Made by a program: the position numbers and the translations under genes. Source: Paralichthys olivaceus (lineage: Eukaryota; Chordata; Actinopteri; Pleuronectiformes; Paralichthyidae). From it: 64,000 nt of DNA. The stretch is taken from NCBI RefSeq assembly GCF_024713975.1, contig NC_091096.1, positions 18,946,458-19,010,457 on the forward strand, in the 5' to 3' direction. The notes under the pieces are model-generated. The model ran no database searches and was not told the DNA's origin. It was given only the letters and a program-made list of their open reading frames with translations. Positions 51,501 to 64,000 of the stretch are shown piece after piece. How positions within the stretch are numbered: position 1 is the stretch's first letter; the number at the start of each line of letters is the position of its first letter.

Positions 51501-54500
51501 CCAGCCCTTCCTGCATTGTCTCGCTTAGACAGAACATTTAAAATATGGTGTGGTCTAATGCTGTTGTGTAGTTTTATTAAATTGCTCAATGTGTTCATCA
51601 GGGTGTGTTTGCTGCATACTGATGCCTCTGTAGAAAGCCACCTGGCATGGCCTCGTGTGATTAATGGCCACAGGGTGGAACTGAGTCAGTTACTCCCTCG
51701 CACCAATCTTCTCGCAGTCTGGCCTTGATGTACCCTTGCACAGAGCGCAACAGAGAATGTGGATGTGACATGACTGAAATATAAACATTATCAGATGGGG
51801 ACTGAGCATGTTTCATCTTGTCTTGTACTTTATAGATTTTAAAGCATTTTATACCTTTATGCACAAAATTTGCCATTTAGAAAATGTTTACTGATTGATT
51901 TTGACCATAACAAGTTAGAAAGCAGCTTTTCTAGTCTCGATGACCACTCAAAGTACTTTACAGTGCCTTTCAGCCATTCACACACACATTCGTACAGTGC
52001 ATCTATGTGCAACTCTTCCTCTATCACACATCACTCACTCACTGCCCACGCAGCCGTCAGGGGTTCAGTATCTTGCCCAAGGATCGGTCCACCGACCTTC
52101 TTGTTAGAGGACAACTCGCTCTACTCCCTAGCCACCCAATAGTAAAAAAAAAGCATTTACCTTTTATCAGCACAAATCCTAAAAATGTTAAGTTTAATAT
52201 TGAATAAAACAAAGGCATGCAAATCCTCACAACTGAGAAGATGGGACTAGGGAGTTTTTAATTTAATATAAAACAATGAATCTGAATGGATGCAGATTAT
52301 TCTTAATTTACCAGGAGATTAACTAAATACTTTGACATTATTAATGAGAAGGTCAATTCATCAGTTTCTCTATTGACTCAAAACATCTGCTTTTAGTATT
52401 TATTGAGCATTGCTGTTTAAACGACTGGTATCTTTCCGTGTGGTCTGGTCAGGGCTGGATAACTGGCTGAACCTGACGAGGGTCGACCCTGATGAAGAAG
52501 TCCAGGGAGAGATCCATCTGAGTGTGGAGCTGCTGAAAGATACAGAGAAGATCAGCCTGCGGTGTCAAATCATTGAAGCCAGGTAAAATAACTGTTTCAA
52601 ATCCTGACAGCTGAGAAAATGAGAGCACAGTGAGCAGCCAGCATGTGACCATCTTATTATCATGATCTTATTATCCTCTTTATATGTAGATTGAATATGA
52701 TGAAAGCCGACATAAGTTAAGTTTCTGTAGCTTAGTCCTTCCTGGGCTGTCACTATTTCTGAGCTGAAATCTTTACACCATCACCCTGCAGGCCTCCACA
52801 CTCTGCCCCTGAGTCACGTCGCCATATCACACCACTCACTGTCCCATCTGTGCGTCCCAGGCTACAATCTCTCGCTCCCAGGCAGGGCACTAATGAGCAT
52901 GTCACTCAGAACTTGACACTGAGTTATTCAAACATGACCTGACAAATGTGGATTGAGTTTGAAAGAATAAGGTTGAGTTTGTCCTCGCTGACAGTTTGAA
53001 GAGTTTGTTGAGTGTTTTCAGTGAGTAGATCGGTTCTGTTTTCATTCTGTGTCGTGATAACCATAGAGACTTGGCTCCAAGAGACATCACCGGGACCTCT
53101 GATCCATTCGCAAGAGTTATTTTCAACAACCACAGCGCAGAGACCTCGGTGAGCACCATGTTATCATATTGCCATATGCATAAGTGAGCTGAGCTCAATT
53201 GGTAATCAATCAAATTGAATTTCTATGGCCCATATGCACAATTAACAATAACACTTAACAAGGTGCAACATCTTCTATGGTGCCTTTAACCTTGGACAAT
53301 AGTGGGGTGACAAAGGTTTGTTTTTTAGATTATCAAGAAAACTCGTTTCCCTCACTGGGGAGAGACACTGGAGCTGCAGGTGGATCCCGAGGAGCTGAGT
53401 GTGGAAGGAAACGTCACTGTGGAGGTCTGGGACTGGGACATGGTGGGCAAGAATGACTTTCTTGGAAAGGTGAGGATGCTGTAGTTAAAATAATAATGCT
53501 GTTTTTCTATTGATTTAAATACATGGTTGGTTAAAAATGTTTTGTCTATGTGTAGAGAATTTTTCAACACTAAATTCCTTAATAAGTGATTGTTCCTGCC
53601 TGATATCATATCCTTGTTTGCTCTTTGTGTCCGCAGGTGGAAATTCCTTTTCCTTGTTTGCACAAGGCACCTCTGTTAGATGGCTGGTTCCGTTTACTAC
53701 CCTTGGGAAACAATGAGGTTGATGCAGGGTGAGGATTATGGGTGTGTCTATTTGGATAATGTAGTGAGTAGTAGTTTGTATGCTTGTATGTTATAACTGA
53801 GGAAGGCATTTTGCTGTTGGAAACCTCTCAAGACTCAAAGTGAGCAGCAATTACTGGGTCTTTTTAAATGCAGCCAAGGAAACTATTGTTCCCCCTGCAT
53901 GCGTTTGCAGGTGCATAGCCAGGTCTCTGACAGCGTCTGTTCCTTGAGATAATTTTAGACCAAACAAAGCTGAGTGAACTGCGAAACGGATGACATAAAA
54001 GTAAAGTGAATCTCGGAGACTCACAGTTAAAGGGGTTGCACACCGCTGAGTAGAAATTGGTAACTACCCAAGTAATTACAAAACCTATTTGCTCTGGAAC
54101 TATATGTTACAACTCATTGGTTTGGGGAAGCAGTGTGAACGTTTGATGCACCATAAGGAGACACTATCACTGTGTTTAGAGATGTTAGAAAAAGGCTTTT
54201 AAATGTATCATATCAGCACCTTGCTTTTTTATTTACAGATTTCCGCAAATAACTAATTTTGCACAAAACCATGTACGACAAAGCCAGTAGCTTGTGTTTT
54301 TTCAAAAAGTCCCTAAAGCTTTTCACATCGTTCCCAGGATTCCTTTAATGGAGGTTCATCATGATCATGTCTCCCTCTGTTCTCTCTGAGATTCTTTTTC
54401 CTTTTCTTTTCCTTTGTCACAGTGGTAAGCTGGGAGCACTGCGTCTGAAGGTGCGTCTGGTGGAGGATCGGATTCTGCCATCTGTGTACTACCAGCCTCT

Positions 54501-57500
54501 CATTGACCTCCTGGTTGAGTCAGTCATCTCGCCCACAGAGGTGAGCATCACGACTCCTCCTCAGCACTGATACTCATGTGCTCAGCTGCTCACACTACAA
54601 GATTAGAAAATAATGGCATATCAAACACTGTGGGATGTTGTTGATATTATTGCTCCAGGGACAGCGACGCACCACCTCACATCTCTCGTGTGACCTCATG
54701 GTGAAGCAGATAAACAAAATGGAGGGTGGTGTGGAGCGACAACTTGCTCTTATGTCAATAAACAAAAGCAAAAGGTTAAATTAGTCTGGATGAGAAAATG
54801 GTTGCAGTAAAATCTTCATCAGACATTCTGGGCTGAACATCGCTACAGACCAAGGTTCCAGATCAAATTTCTCATCCAATTCTCGAGGGGGGCAGAATCA
54901 GAATTAAATTGGCCCAAATTCCTGTAGTCTGAGCCCAGTTTTCATTTCAATCCATCTGCCTCATTTATCCTCTCGTGTCCTTCCAATGCCGTTCACATTC
55001 TCTGCCCATAACCTGAGTCGTCCTCTCACCAGGTGGAGGATAGCAGCGCTCTGACCATGCTGGAGGATGTAACCACGGTTGAGAGCCGTCAAGATGTGGC
55101 AATGACCCTGGTGAAGATCTACCTGGGCCAGGGCCTTGTGGTGCCTTTCCTGGATTACCTGAACACTCGGGAGGTCAACCACACCAGTAAGATTAGAGAC
55201 AGCATGTCGTCAATAACAGATACTCATAATTTCAAGGCTGTATTGTGTTTATTAAGTGCAATGTTCAGATAGAGATATAAGATAATCCTTTATTTGTCCC
55301 ACAGTGGGGACATTTTTACAGCAGCAAGAGGACAATCAAAATCAAAGTGGAATAAAAACAAATATATTAAATTGTAAATTAAATATATGTACCATGTGGA
55401 CATATGTCCAGGGGGTTGGACTGTTTGTCCATCAGAGAAGACAGCTTCGCCAGCATCCTCCTCTGTCCCACCACCTCCACTGGGTCAAGTGGGTATCACA
55501 GGACCGAGCTAGACCCTTCTAATCAGTCTATCCACTCTCTTCCTGTCAGCAGTTGCAATCTGCTGCCCCAGCATACTATTCCAAAGAAAACTACCAAGTA
55601 GCGCCCCCTGCACTCCAAAAGACCTAAATCTCCTGAACAGATAGAGTCTGCCCTTCTCATAGAGTGCACTGGCATGATCAGTCCAGTCCAGTTTGTTGTT
55701 CAGGTGAACACATAAGTACTTATAAGAAGTCAGTTGTAGAGGAGGTCCCCGTACTACAGACAGTTGTGTCCAACACACAATCCCAGGTCCTCACATACTG
55801 GGGTCTGTGGGTCAGGTAGTCCAATATCCAGAATGTGAGGGGAAGGTCCACTCCAGCAAACTCCAGTTTGTCTCTCAGAAGAATTTTTGTTTAATTTTTG
55901 GACCATTGTGATCACACAATACACAGTGTGCATCAGCTCTACATTTATCACTATTTGTCACTATTTGCATTAATGGAGCGAACCCTGCGAGCTAGTTCAG
56001 GCAGCCAACTCGAGCTGTGCTGCTCCCATCATGTGACACACATCATGTGACATACCTCATTCTCCACAATCATCTATTGTATGCACCCACCTTATTAGGC
56101 AGCCTATTTAAGCAGAGAGAAATTTCCCTTAAACCCCTCTGCTCGCACTGCTGCTGCAGTATTGCTACCAGTTGCTTCAGCCCCTCCACCACCCCAACAT
56201 CCACCTGTAAGCTCCGGGGGGGGTTACAAGTATTTGCTCGTCACTCCCATCATATCTATGTAATCATATCGGGGGAGTGATTGAGTCGGAGCCTAGACGC
56301 CAAACACAAACTATGTTCTACTACCGCAATAAATGGTTGAAGGTGAGTTGTCTGACTGAAGTCAGATTTTGGGACCTGCCATTTTCCTGCAATTGCTTCT
56401 CACTCCAGAGACCCTCTGAGAGCTGCTGCTATTTATCTCTGAACTGACATTGAGTTCTCTGAGCACTACAGTCATGGTGCGTGTACGTGGGCGTTTAAAA
56501 CCTACCCGCACCATATTTGCCTCAACAATGCCAATTACTTACTCAGCCCACAGCCTTTTTTCATGGCTCCTCTGTGGTCTGGATTAGTCATGTTATTGCC
56601 TCCGCACCACATTCCAACGATAATTCACACAGAGTTGTGCTCTGGTCTTTGGGTTGTGTTGGTGTAGTTTGAGATAATAAGCATAGTGCCTAAGTTTCCA
56701 TAGCAACTCCACATGATCCTGAGAGTAAGTGCTTGATCAAGAATAGATGCCGTTGGCAGCCAGACATTAAAGTTGGGCACAGGGGTAAAGGAAAGGAAAC
56801 TGCTCTCCCAGGTTCTCATGTATGTCACCGAAAATATTTCACCCAATAACCTCAGTCCCTGTCATTATGAATATTTCAGTGTGGCCACCTTGAAGGATTT
56901 AAATGTTGTGTCAGCAAGGTCACTCTGTCCTCATTTGTCACACTGAGAGTTCTGCGCTTCTAAAGCAGATCTGCTCTCAGTTGATAAACATGTCACACAT
57001 GCCAGAAGCCTGAAGTGACATCAGAAACACACAAAGGATCCACACTTCTTATTAATAGCTGCCAATGAATTTAATGAATGCATCTATCTAAGAGATTTTC
57101 ATCGAGCTTGATTATATTTCTGTTGAGAGCGTCTGTGAAAGCGGCTTCATTACATTCGCTGGAGGATATTAATGAGGGAGGAAATGATCAGATCCATGCT
57201 TCTCTAAAAGCTTAGCTGCTGCCTCTCTGTCATAATTTAATGTAAATAAATGTATTTCAGGTTAAATTGTGTTGTTATTTACTATAAAATGAATCAGTCT
57301 CTTTTCTCTTTTGCTCTTACAGCTGATCCAAACACTTTGTTTCGCTCCAACTCACTCTCCTCCAAGGCTATGGAGCAGTTCATGAAGGTGCGATGATGTA
57401 ACTGTTGCTTTATGTTGTGAGGAACTATAAGAATTAGATTTTTTTAGAACTTTTTTCACATAACATAAATGCAAAATACATACATGAAGGGTTACAATTA

Positions 57501-60500
57501 TGTGTGGTACAAAACCTAAATATAACAAAAAAATGAATACAAAATATACAAAGTACAGGTTATATATTAGTATAAAAGGGAAAATTGGACACATCACTAG
57601 TAAGATATATATCTGGTAATATATGATATAACAGATTATTTATTTTCCATAAATACAGATCAATAAAATTATCTAAAAGAGCTCTTTTTTTGCAAATCAA
57701 ATGTTTAAACAGCAAAGCATTTCTAATTGTCTCCATGGACAATGAGACAGAGTCATGAGACATGAGTTAGCAGCTACAATTTAAAAAAAGTTGTGCACAA
57801 GTGAAACGTGACATTTTCATTGTTGCTGTTGTATTACTTTGTCTTTATCTTCCTGTACATTCTCTATTGTTGTTAAATGTACACTGTCTCATGCACCCTT
57901 GCTGCTTCACACTGTACCTTGTTTATTCTTACGCAGGTTCACACATTTAGAAAATGTATGCAAATGTGATGTTCTCAGCGTATGGTATTGTTTTGCTGTC
58001 AGGCTGTTGGCATGCTGTATCTGCACGAGGTGCTGAAGCCCATCATTAATCGCATCTTCGATGAGAAGAAATACATCGAGCTGGACCCGTGTAAGATCGA
58101 CCTGAACCGCACGAGGTAAAAACCTAAAACACATCTTCCTGCCGCTCACAACACCCTGATCAGTCATATCCTGAACTAAAATAGTCCCTCTTTGCTTCAC
58201 ACCCGCTTGTCTAAAGACACAAACTGGGATTGTGGGTCGTAGGCTCATCTGTGTAGTTCACAATCTCTGCGTTGAAATGGTCAAATGGATACACGGTCAC
58301 AGGTGGCCGCCCACTTCATTTACACCTCGCCCCTGAGAGGAAGACTGTGAGAAAATGAAAAAAAAAGGAATGCGAAAAAGGGGGGGAGGCTGTTGCTTGG
58401 CAACTGCCATGAGCCCCCTGAGATGTCTATCTCTGACATGGAGGGAGATCCAGGAGCGAACGTCCTCTACATCTGCAGTAGATCAGTCTGTCTTCAATGT
58501 ATCAGCTGTCCCGTGTCTTCATAGCTCTCAGGACATCGTCAGTTCAACTCTCAAAATCTGTATTCAGCTGTCCAATCTATGAAATTACTCTGACCATAGA
58601 CTGTATATAAAAAGGCTCTTACATGCAATTACATCGTCAGTTATATTGTTATATGTAAATGTCCGTATATTTCATCAGTATGCTTAATTGAGTATGGTCC
58701 TTTTTACGATTCAACAAAATCTCTATACAAATGGTACTTTGTCTACTTCTGACAGAGGGACAATAAATCCTCTCATCTTTCTGTGTCTCCAAAGACGGAT
58801 TTCATTTAAGGGGGCAGTGTCGGAGGCAGAGGTGCGGGACAGCAGTGTGGAGATGCTGCAGAGTTACTTAACCAGCATCATTGAATCTATTGTGGGCTCA
58901 GTCGATCAGTGTCCTCCGGTCATGAGAGTGGCCTTCAAACAACTGCACAAGAGAGTAGAGGAGCAATTTGCTGAACCTGAGAACGAGGTCAGTCTGGAGC
59001 AAAATATTTTGAGAATAAAAGCTGGAAACACCTTTAAAGCCTGTCATTGTATTTTTGATATATTTTACACTCCCTTCACATGTTTCATATTCAGCTACCA
59101 CTCTATACTCTGCACTCTTATACTGAGTGACAGTGCTCAGGTTTTTAAACTTCTCCCATCAAATTCACTTGACTTTTACAGGACGTGAAGTATCTGGCCA
59201 TCAGTGGATTCTTCTTCCTGCGTTTTTTTGCTCCTGCCATCCTCACGCCTAAACTGTTCCAGCTGAGAGACCAGCACGCGGACACGCGCACGAGCAGAAC
59301 CCTGTTACTACTCGCCAAGGTACGATGCACAACACAGACGTGCGCACAGACGCCGCTTTGAATAATTAATTCATGTCCAGACATCACACTTAAGTGCAGA
59401 AGAAACAAACAGCGAAAGAGGTGGATGCGCAGGAGGCGAGGCGAGTAATTTCTAACAACAGGAAGCAGAAAGACAAAACAAGCATTTAAACAATGCGTAA
59501 AGACAAAAGCAAATTATAACTATTGAATATCACATGCAGCACACTTTACAGTGGATAACTTTAACCTTTGAACGATACCTTCACATGTAATTCGCTCGAA
59601 CATCCTGTCTCAACTGGAAATAGATCAAACAGGCAGGCACAGAAAAAATAATTGTCGCACTGGTAATAAAAGCCTCGTTTCTAACTAAGCTCACTATACT
59701 GTTGAATGGTCGTGATCACCAACACTCATACATAAACAACATAAACACCCTCAATAGCATTAGAAACAGAGAGGTCACGTATTAAAAGTGAAACGTCGCT
59801 TGCTGCTGTCCGTGGTGCTGAAGTGCTGTTGCCATGGGTCCTCCACGGAGAAAGGGAACAAGCTATTTTTACCTTTGTGCACGCTGCGACCAGACTGCGG
59901 TTCAAAGCCCGAGCATCAGAGAGGGGCTGCAGAGTGGGACTTCCTCCTCACCCTAGGCCAGGTGTGGGCCGGACAAAGGGCCTCACAGCATGCTTGGCCA
60001 CAGGAACCCTTTTGATCTCTGACTTTGAGATGTGCAGTCACTCACAGCGAGCACTGTAAGTTCATGTGCTGAAGATGTGGGCATTGAGTGGATGTTTATG
60101 TGTGTCTGTGCTCACCAGGCGTTGCAAAGTGTCGGGAACCTGGGCCTTCAGCTGGGTCATGGAAAGGAGCAGTGGATGGCTCCTCTTCATCCCATCATCC
60201 TTCGCAGCGTGGCGTCTGTGAAAGACTTCCTCGACAAGTTAATCGACATAGACCATGACATTGGTAAGACTGTGAGCTGTGAGCTGGAAGGGAAAGTTCA
60301 GAAGTCACGCTGTCAATTAATTAAATGTTGTTAATCAGCCACGGGCCGGCTGCCAGCAACCCCGAGCCGTAATATAAGGATTCAGTGAAACAATACCGTG
60401 GCCCCTTGGTGAAATATTCATAAGTTGTTGGAAGTGTAGAAAAGAGATGTGATGGTTAATGAGTTGGTGGGGAGCTGGAGCGAGAGGCCTCAGGCACCTT

Positions 60501-63500
60501 TACACGCCACACTGGTTACCCAACATGTCTGGGCTGCTTTCTCACCGTCATGTGTCAGTGAGGCTCTTGTTGTGAAACATCTTCCCCCTCTGACATATCG
60601 TGTTTCGCCTCCTTCTGTACATCACACCCACTCTTTTCTCTTAAAGGCCAGTTTGACATTTACTGCTCTTCTGGAGGATTTGGAGGACAGGAGTGGGTGC
60701 TTGTTCTTTCAATCCTTCATGTGCTGATGGACAGAGGTGTCGTCAATCACAAAGCGCTGTTAATTACGAGTGTACTGAAGTTTAACAATTGAATGTAGCC
60801 TGTATGTTTATTGTCACAGCACCACCTTGTGTCTGTGTGGATGAACATTCCATTATATATGCATCACAAACTCTCTCCTTCTACCTGTAGTGTCGGAGGT
60901 GCCTCAGAGGGCCGTGTTCATGCCTTCTGTCACAGTCAAAGAGGGATTCCTCCACAAACACAAGACAGAGGGGCCCCAGCTGTTGTCCCGCTTTGCCTTC
61001 AAGAAACGCTACTTCTGGTTGACCAGTGAGACGCTGTCCTATGCCAAGACCCCTGAGTGGCAGGTTGGTACTAGTATAATAAGCCAGAACCGACACAAAA
61101 TGTTTACCGCCTTTAGAAAATGATTTCAATGAATGAAAACAAAATGAATTAAAGGTAGGGTTGGTCATTTGTTTCTGAAACACGTCTTTAATCGTATTTG
61201 TTGAAATCCTCTTCACGCCCCAATAGCCATCCATAAAATGACAAATAGAGGAGATAAAAAGCCAGTGTCTGTGGCCCTCGCAGGATTGTATTAAACACAA
61301 CCAATCATTTCATTCAGACCAAATGATTGACCGACCCGACCACCTGCCTGAACCCTGCCCCTGCTCTCACTGTAAAGGGCTGGAGTCTTCAGCCGGAGAG
61401 ACAAACACTGAAGATCAAGTTCAAGTTTCAGGTTTATTTGTCATAAATAAGTTACCACGGGGTCAACAGTACAATCAAAAGTGAGCTCAGCAATGCAATA
61501 AGAGCAATGTTATAGAGAATATAAGGGAGAAAAAGTTGCTTTAAATAAAGTAAAAGAGCTCAATACAAGAATACATTACGTTAGGTGTATAGCATATATA
61601 TGTATTTATAGGTTATTGCACATTTTTCAGAGGTAAATAAACAAGAGGCAAATAGGCAGAGGATTATTGGACATGAATTGAATCCGAAGCAGATGACAGC
61701 AAGAAGTTAACGTGTGAGCCACAGAAAAAAGGTTTCTAGCTGTTGTCCCTCAGTTCACCTTCACGTGTTTTGGGGGCGTAGCTTTGGCAAGAGGGCTAAT
61801 GGGAGGGGGTGGGGGCGTCGGTTGCATTTTTTCAAGTGCAGCCCACCCGTTTTTTTCCAGGATTACCAAAACAACATTTTATTGATTTGTCCAAATTAAA
61901 CTAGTTATATTAGCACAAATGATACATTTAACTTGAATAAACTTAATTTATTTGAGTGTTAAAAATTGTTTTGTGTGTATATCTTGTGAATATATGATAA
62001 TGTGTTGTTTCGTCTACTTAATTAGCCATTTTAACAGCCAGCAACAGTATTTATTTTTTAATTATATGGCAGATACATGTTTATTTATTTGTCTTTCTCC
62101 CATATACAGGCCAAAAATAGAGAAGTAATCTTTAATCAAGGTCGCGTGAAAGTGACTCATCCATTATTAGAAGCTGATCGGCCTTGTGACGATGAATCAG
62201 TCACTGGCCTTTGAAGGACGTTCATCAACTTGGCTCATAAAAAAGAGGAAACATTTTAGTCATCCCCAGCTCGCTTTAATGTATTTGTGTTGATCTCCTT
62301 GTGAGAACATCATTAGTGTTATTACCATGTGGTGCTGAGCCTTGTGATAATGATCTCCTCTTATTCACCATCCAGAGAGAGAGAGGGAGACGTAGAGGGG
62401 AGCAGGCTCTCTCTATACCTCAGTAAAAAGCTCTCTCTTTGAGCGACTGGAATGAAAGCGAGCGTTAATTGAAGGCTGTGGATATTCATGCTAACATTGC
62501 AAATCAGATTGCAGACAATGTCCTGACCCTTTTCCTCCATGTTGACGAAACGAGCTCCCATTGGAAGTGGCTGATTTACACTTTAAAGCGGCCTCTGCTG
62601 CCGTGCCGATCTCATCTTCACTTCCCTCTGGCCTCACACTGAGCCTCCGGCCCTAATGTGTGCAAACTATTTCAGCATCAGACACTAATTTGCTCTGTGA
62701 TCAAACCATACACCACTTTTATTTCACTCAGTCCTCCGGCTAAACTGCTCGAGGCACAATCCGTCATTACCAGCCTGTTCATCCTTGAGTTTAATTGGTG
62801 CTGTGGTCTGTGACTCAATCGTTGCAGGTGCGCTCCTCCATCCCCGTGCAGTGCGTGTGTGCCGTGGAGAGGGTGGATGAAAATGCCTTTCAGCAGCAGA
62901 ATGTAATGCAGGTCATCACCCAGGACAACGACGGACAGATGCACACCATGTATATCCAGTGCAAGGTGCATTGGTACTGACAACAGCCAGTCACCAAACA
63001 AGCCCCTGACATTTTTCTGATTGCCACAAAAATTTTGTATTTAAGCACAGAAAAAGCATTTATTGCTTCACCCATTATTTTGGTGACAATTTGTGATCTC
63101 CGATTATATATATGATTAAATGAAAAAGCTAAATAATTAATTGAGATATTTCCTCCTGCTTCACCTCCTTAACCAAGGAGATTTTAGTCTGTGTGTTATT
63201 TTAAAAATATCTTTGTTTGTTAGATTGTCAGCAGGATTACACAAAAACTACATGAATGATTTACATAAAATCTTGTGGAGGGGCATGAGCCAAGTAAGAA
63301 CGCATATAATTTTGGTGCGGATCCGGATCAAGGGGCAGATCCAGGAATTTCTTTTCACTTAGCATTGTGAGATTGTTCTTGATTGCTCAGAGAGGAATTC
63401 ATTGATCTTGATGAAAAAAAGCAGGCAGATATTTACGACTCTTTGCAGTGTGTGGCAGCTCCAAGGGGACTGTTTGGTCTTGGCAGAGAATTGCAGTGTA

Positions 63501-63693
63501 CTGAGTTTAAGGCAGTTATAAACTCCTTGGTAATACTGTTTTGTTTTACCTGAATAGAACGTGAATGAGCTGAACCAGTGGCTGTCAGCGATCAGGAAAG
63601 TCAGCATCTACAATGAGCGCATGCTGCCCTCTTTCCACCCAGGGGCTCATCGCGGTGGCAAGTGGACGTGCTGTCTGCAGGCAGAACGTGCAG
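48597..63693 (+). CDS. rasal1: RAS protein activator-like 1 (RASAL1), C-terminus beyond window
   Basis: Eighteen coding exons: 48597-48661, 48954-49010, 50512-50625, 50977-51038, 52453-52582, 53067-53148, 53329-53469, 53637-53728, 54423-54540, 55033-55186, 57323-57387, 58003-58115, 58795-58987, 59182-59319, 60119-60263, 60891-61063, 62828-62965 and 63558-63693. They join in phase to about 705 aa; human RASAL1 has about 804, so about 100 residues lie to the right. Domains are C2A (about 5-120, with Asp residues in SGTSDPYC and MDEDTIGHDD for calcium), C2B (about 135-255), RasGAP (about 290-600, with the arginine finger in LFRSNSL and [15 protein letters not shown]), PH (about 595-690) and the start of a Btk-type zinc motif (HPGAH...CC). 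Known role: calcium-triggered recruitment to the plasma membrane and GTPase activation on Ras (GAP1 family). TSDPFARV in C2B and [12 protein letters not shown] favour RASAL1 over RASA4. Confidence 0.95.
51921..52137 (-). repeat. tRNA-derived SINE in RASAL1 intron 4
   Basis: It has the same structure as 20522-20746: a tRNA-like head on the minus strand (gggtggctagggagtagagc), the middle block with cttgggcaagatactgaacc and a CA-rich region, ending 'ctagaaaagctgct'. It is internally shortened around the box B region. Confidence 0.7.
55272..55955 (-). mobile_element. 5'-truncated L2/Rex-type LINE 3' end in RASAL1 intron 10
   Basis: Minus-strand frames contain [36 protein letters not shown] and [12 protein letters not shown]. 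This is the C-terminal thumb part of CR1/L2/Rex1-type reverse transcriptases. A 3' tail follows with 'gggacaaataaaggattatc' at about 55276-55300. The frame is broken, so it is a dead 5'-truncated copy. The exact clade was not determined. Confidence 0.75.
55970..56345 (+). repeat. possible solo LTR or SINE-like insertion in RASAL1 intron 10
   Basis: The stretch has a TATA-like cctatttaagcag near 56104, a CT-rich and G-run middle, and 'ccgcaataaatgg' (AATAAA) near 56325, an order seen in LTRs. Its borders and target duplication could not be fixed. It directly follows the LINE fragment. Confidence 0.3.
61153..61420. repeat. dispersed repeat-like stretch in RASAL1 intron 16
   Basis: It begins 'ttaaaggtagggttggtcat', a phrase I recall from repeated fish intronic DNA, and has no coding content. 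Its borders are unclear. Confidence 0.3.
61421..61660 (-). repeat. LINE 3'-UTR-like fragment in RASAL1 intron 16
   Basis: The sequence 'ttcaggtttatttgtcataa' followed by an A/G-rich stretch resembles the common 3' tail of fish L2/Rex-type LINEs (reverse of ...aataaacctgaa). No reverse transcriptase frame is attached. Confidence 0.35.
63225..63500 (+). repeat. dispersed fish repeat in RASAL1 intron 17
   Basis: It contains 'tcagcaggattacacaaaaa', 'ttttggtgcggatccggatc' and 'tcattgatcttgatgaaaaa', phrases of a high-copy teleost repeat. Shorter relatives occur at 28805-28856 and, inverted, at 36190-36245. It has no coding capacity. Confidence 0.6.
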
Positions 63694-64000
63694 GTAATCC
63701 AGTTCTTATCACTCCTGATGATGCACTATCCTACTGTAACGAGTCAATGTGCTATGTAAATATATCAACTCTTTAAGAGTATTTGTTAAAATAGCTCAGA
63801 TTACAATCACAAATATGCTGAATTACACCAAAGATGCCTCCAGAAAGATTATCCCAGAGTCTAAACTGTATTGTGCATCAGCATGTGCTCTTACTTTAGT
63901 CCTGGTCAAACTTGTAGCTGTCGTCAAATAAAGCACAAGTTCCTGGTGATTCATATTTAGTGACTAAACATTCAGGTTGTTGCTGTCTTTGTTGCTTTGG
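63694..64000 (+). other. rasal1: start of RASAL1 intron 18
   Basis: It begins with the donor gcag/gtaatcc at 63693/63694 and continues to the window edge with no further RASAL1 exon recognised. Confidence 0.7.

Noticed and set aside
59788-60059. Two overlapping 75-78 aa plus frames in RASAL1 intron 14
   Set aside because: They lie inside the intron between well-fitting exons 14 and 15, overlap in different frames and have no homology I recognise.
48597-63693. RASA4/CAPRI instead of RASAL1
   Set aside because: The second C2 domain ([21 protein letters not shown]) and [12 protein letters not shown] agree with RASAL1 at positions where I recall RASA4 differing.

Overview
The window is nuclear DNA of a ray-finned fish, most likely a compact percomorph-type teleost genome. 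This follows from intron-split vertebrate genes with short GT-AG introns, and from fish-type tRNA-derived SINEs, inverted-repeat MITEs, an L2/Rex-type LINE tail and a Ty3/gypsy relic. The species cannot be named from the sequence. Exon boundaries below were read directly from splice sites and frame continuity; gene identities come from remembered vertebrate orthologues, not from a search.

Layout. 1-7.2 kb has no recognisable coding sequence; its right part is probably the 3' UTR of the next gene. TBC1D10A (7.2-14.5 kb, minus, 9 coding exons, about 510 aa) encodes a Rab GTPase-activating protein. SF3A1 (15.5-19.8 kb, minus, 15 coding exons, about 782 aa) encodes a U2 snRNP splicing factor. CCDC157 (20.1-23.4 kb, plus, 9 coding exons, about 622 aa) is head-to-head with SF3A1, sharing a 318 bp intergenic promoter. 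Then 23.4-35.3 kb is a repeat-rich accessory island. It holds an unrecognised multi-exon locus (called locus X here) with a triplicated first exon and a partly repeated downstream exon set, an L1 relic, a decayed Ty3/gypsy element with one LTR, a second broken copy of locus X, and a second copy of the last CCDC157 exon plus its 3' flank. SLC7A4 (38.4-42.8 kb, minus, 4 coding exons, about 669 aa, with an upstream non-coding exon near 44.3-44.6 kb) follows. DGCR6 (46.6-47.7 kb, minus, 5 exons, about 194 aa) is head-to-head with RASAL1 (48.6 kb onward, plus). Eighteen coding exons of RASAL1 (about 705 aa) lie in the window, and its C-terminus runs off the right edge.

The genes are independent housekeeping or cell-biology genes, not a pathway. 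Two divergent promoter pairs stand out: SF3A1/CCDC157 and DGCR6/RASAL1. From memory, the human counterparts of TBC1D10A-SF3A1-CCDC157 lie together on 22q12, SLC7A4 and DGCR6 on 22q11, and RASAL1 on 12q24, so this block mixes human 22q and 12q content.

The least explained part is locus X. Its deduced exons join in consistent phase and its two downstream copies differ by an in-frame 6 bp deletion. I do not recognise the protein.
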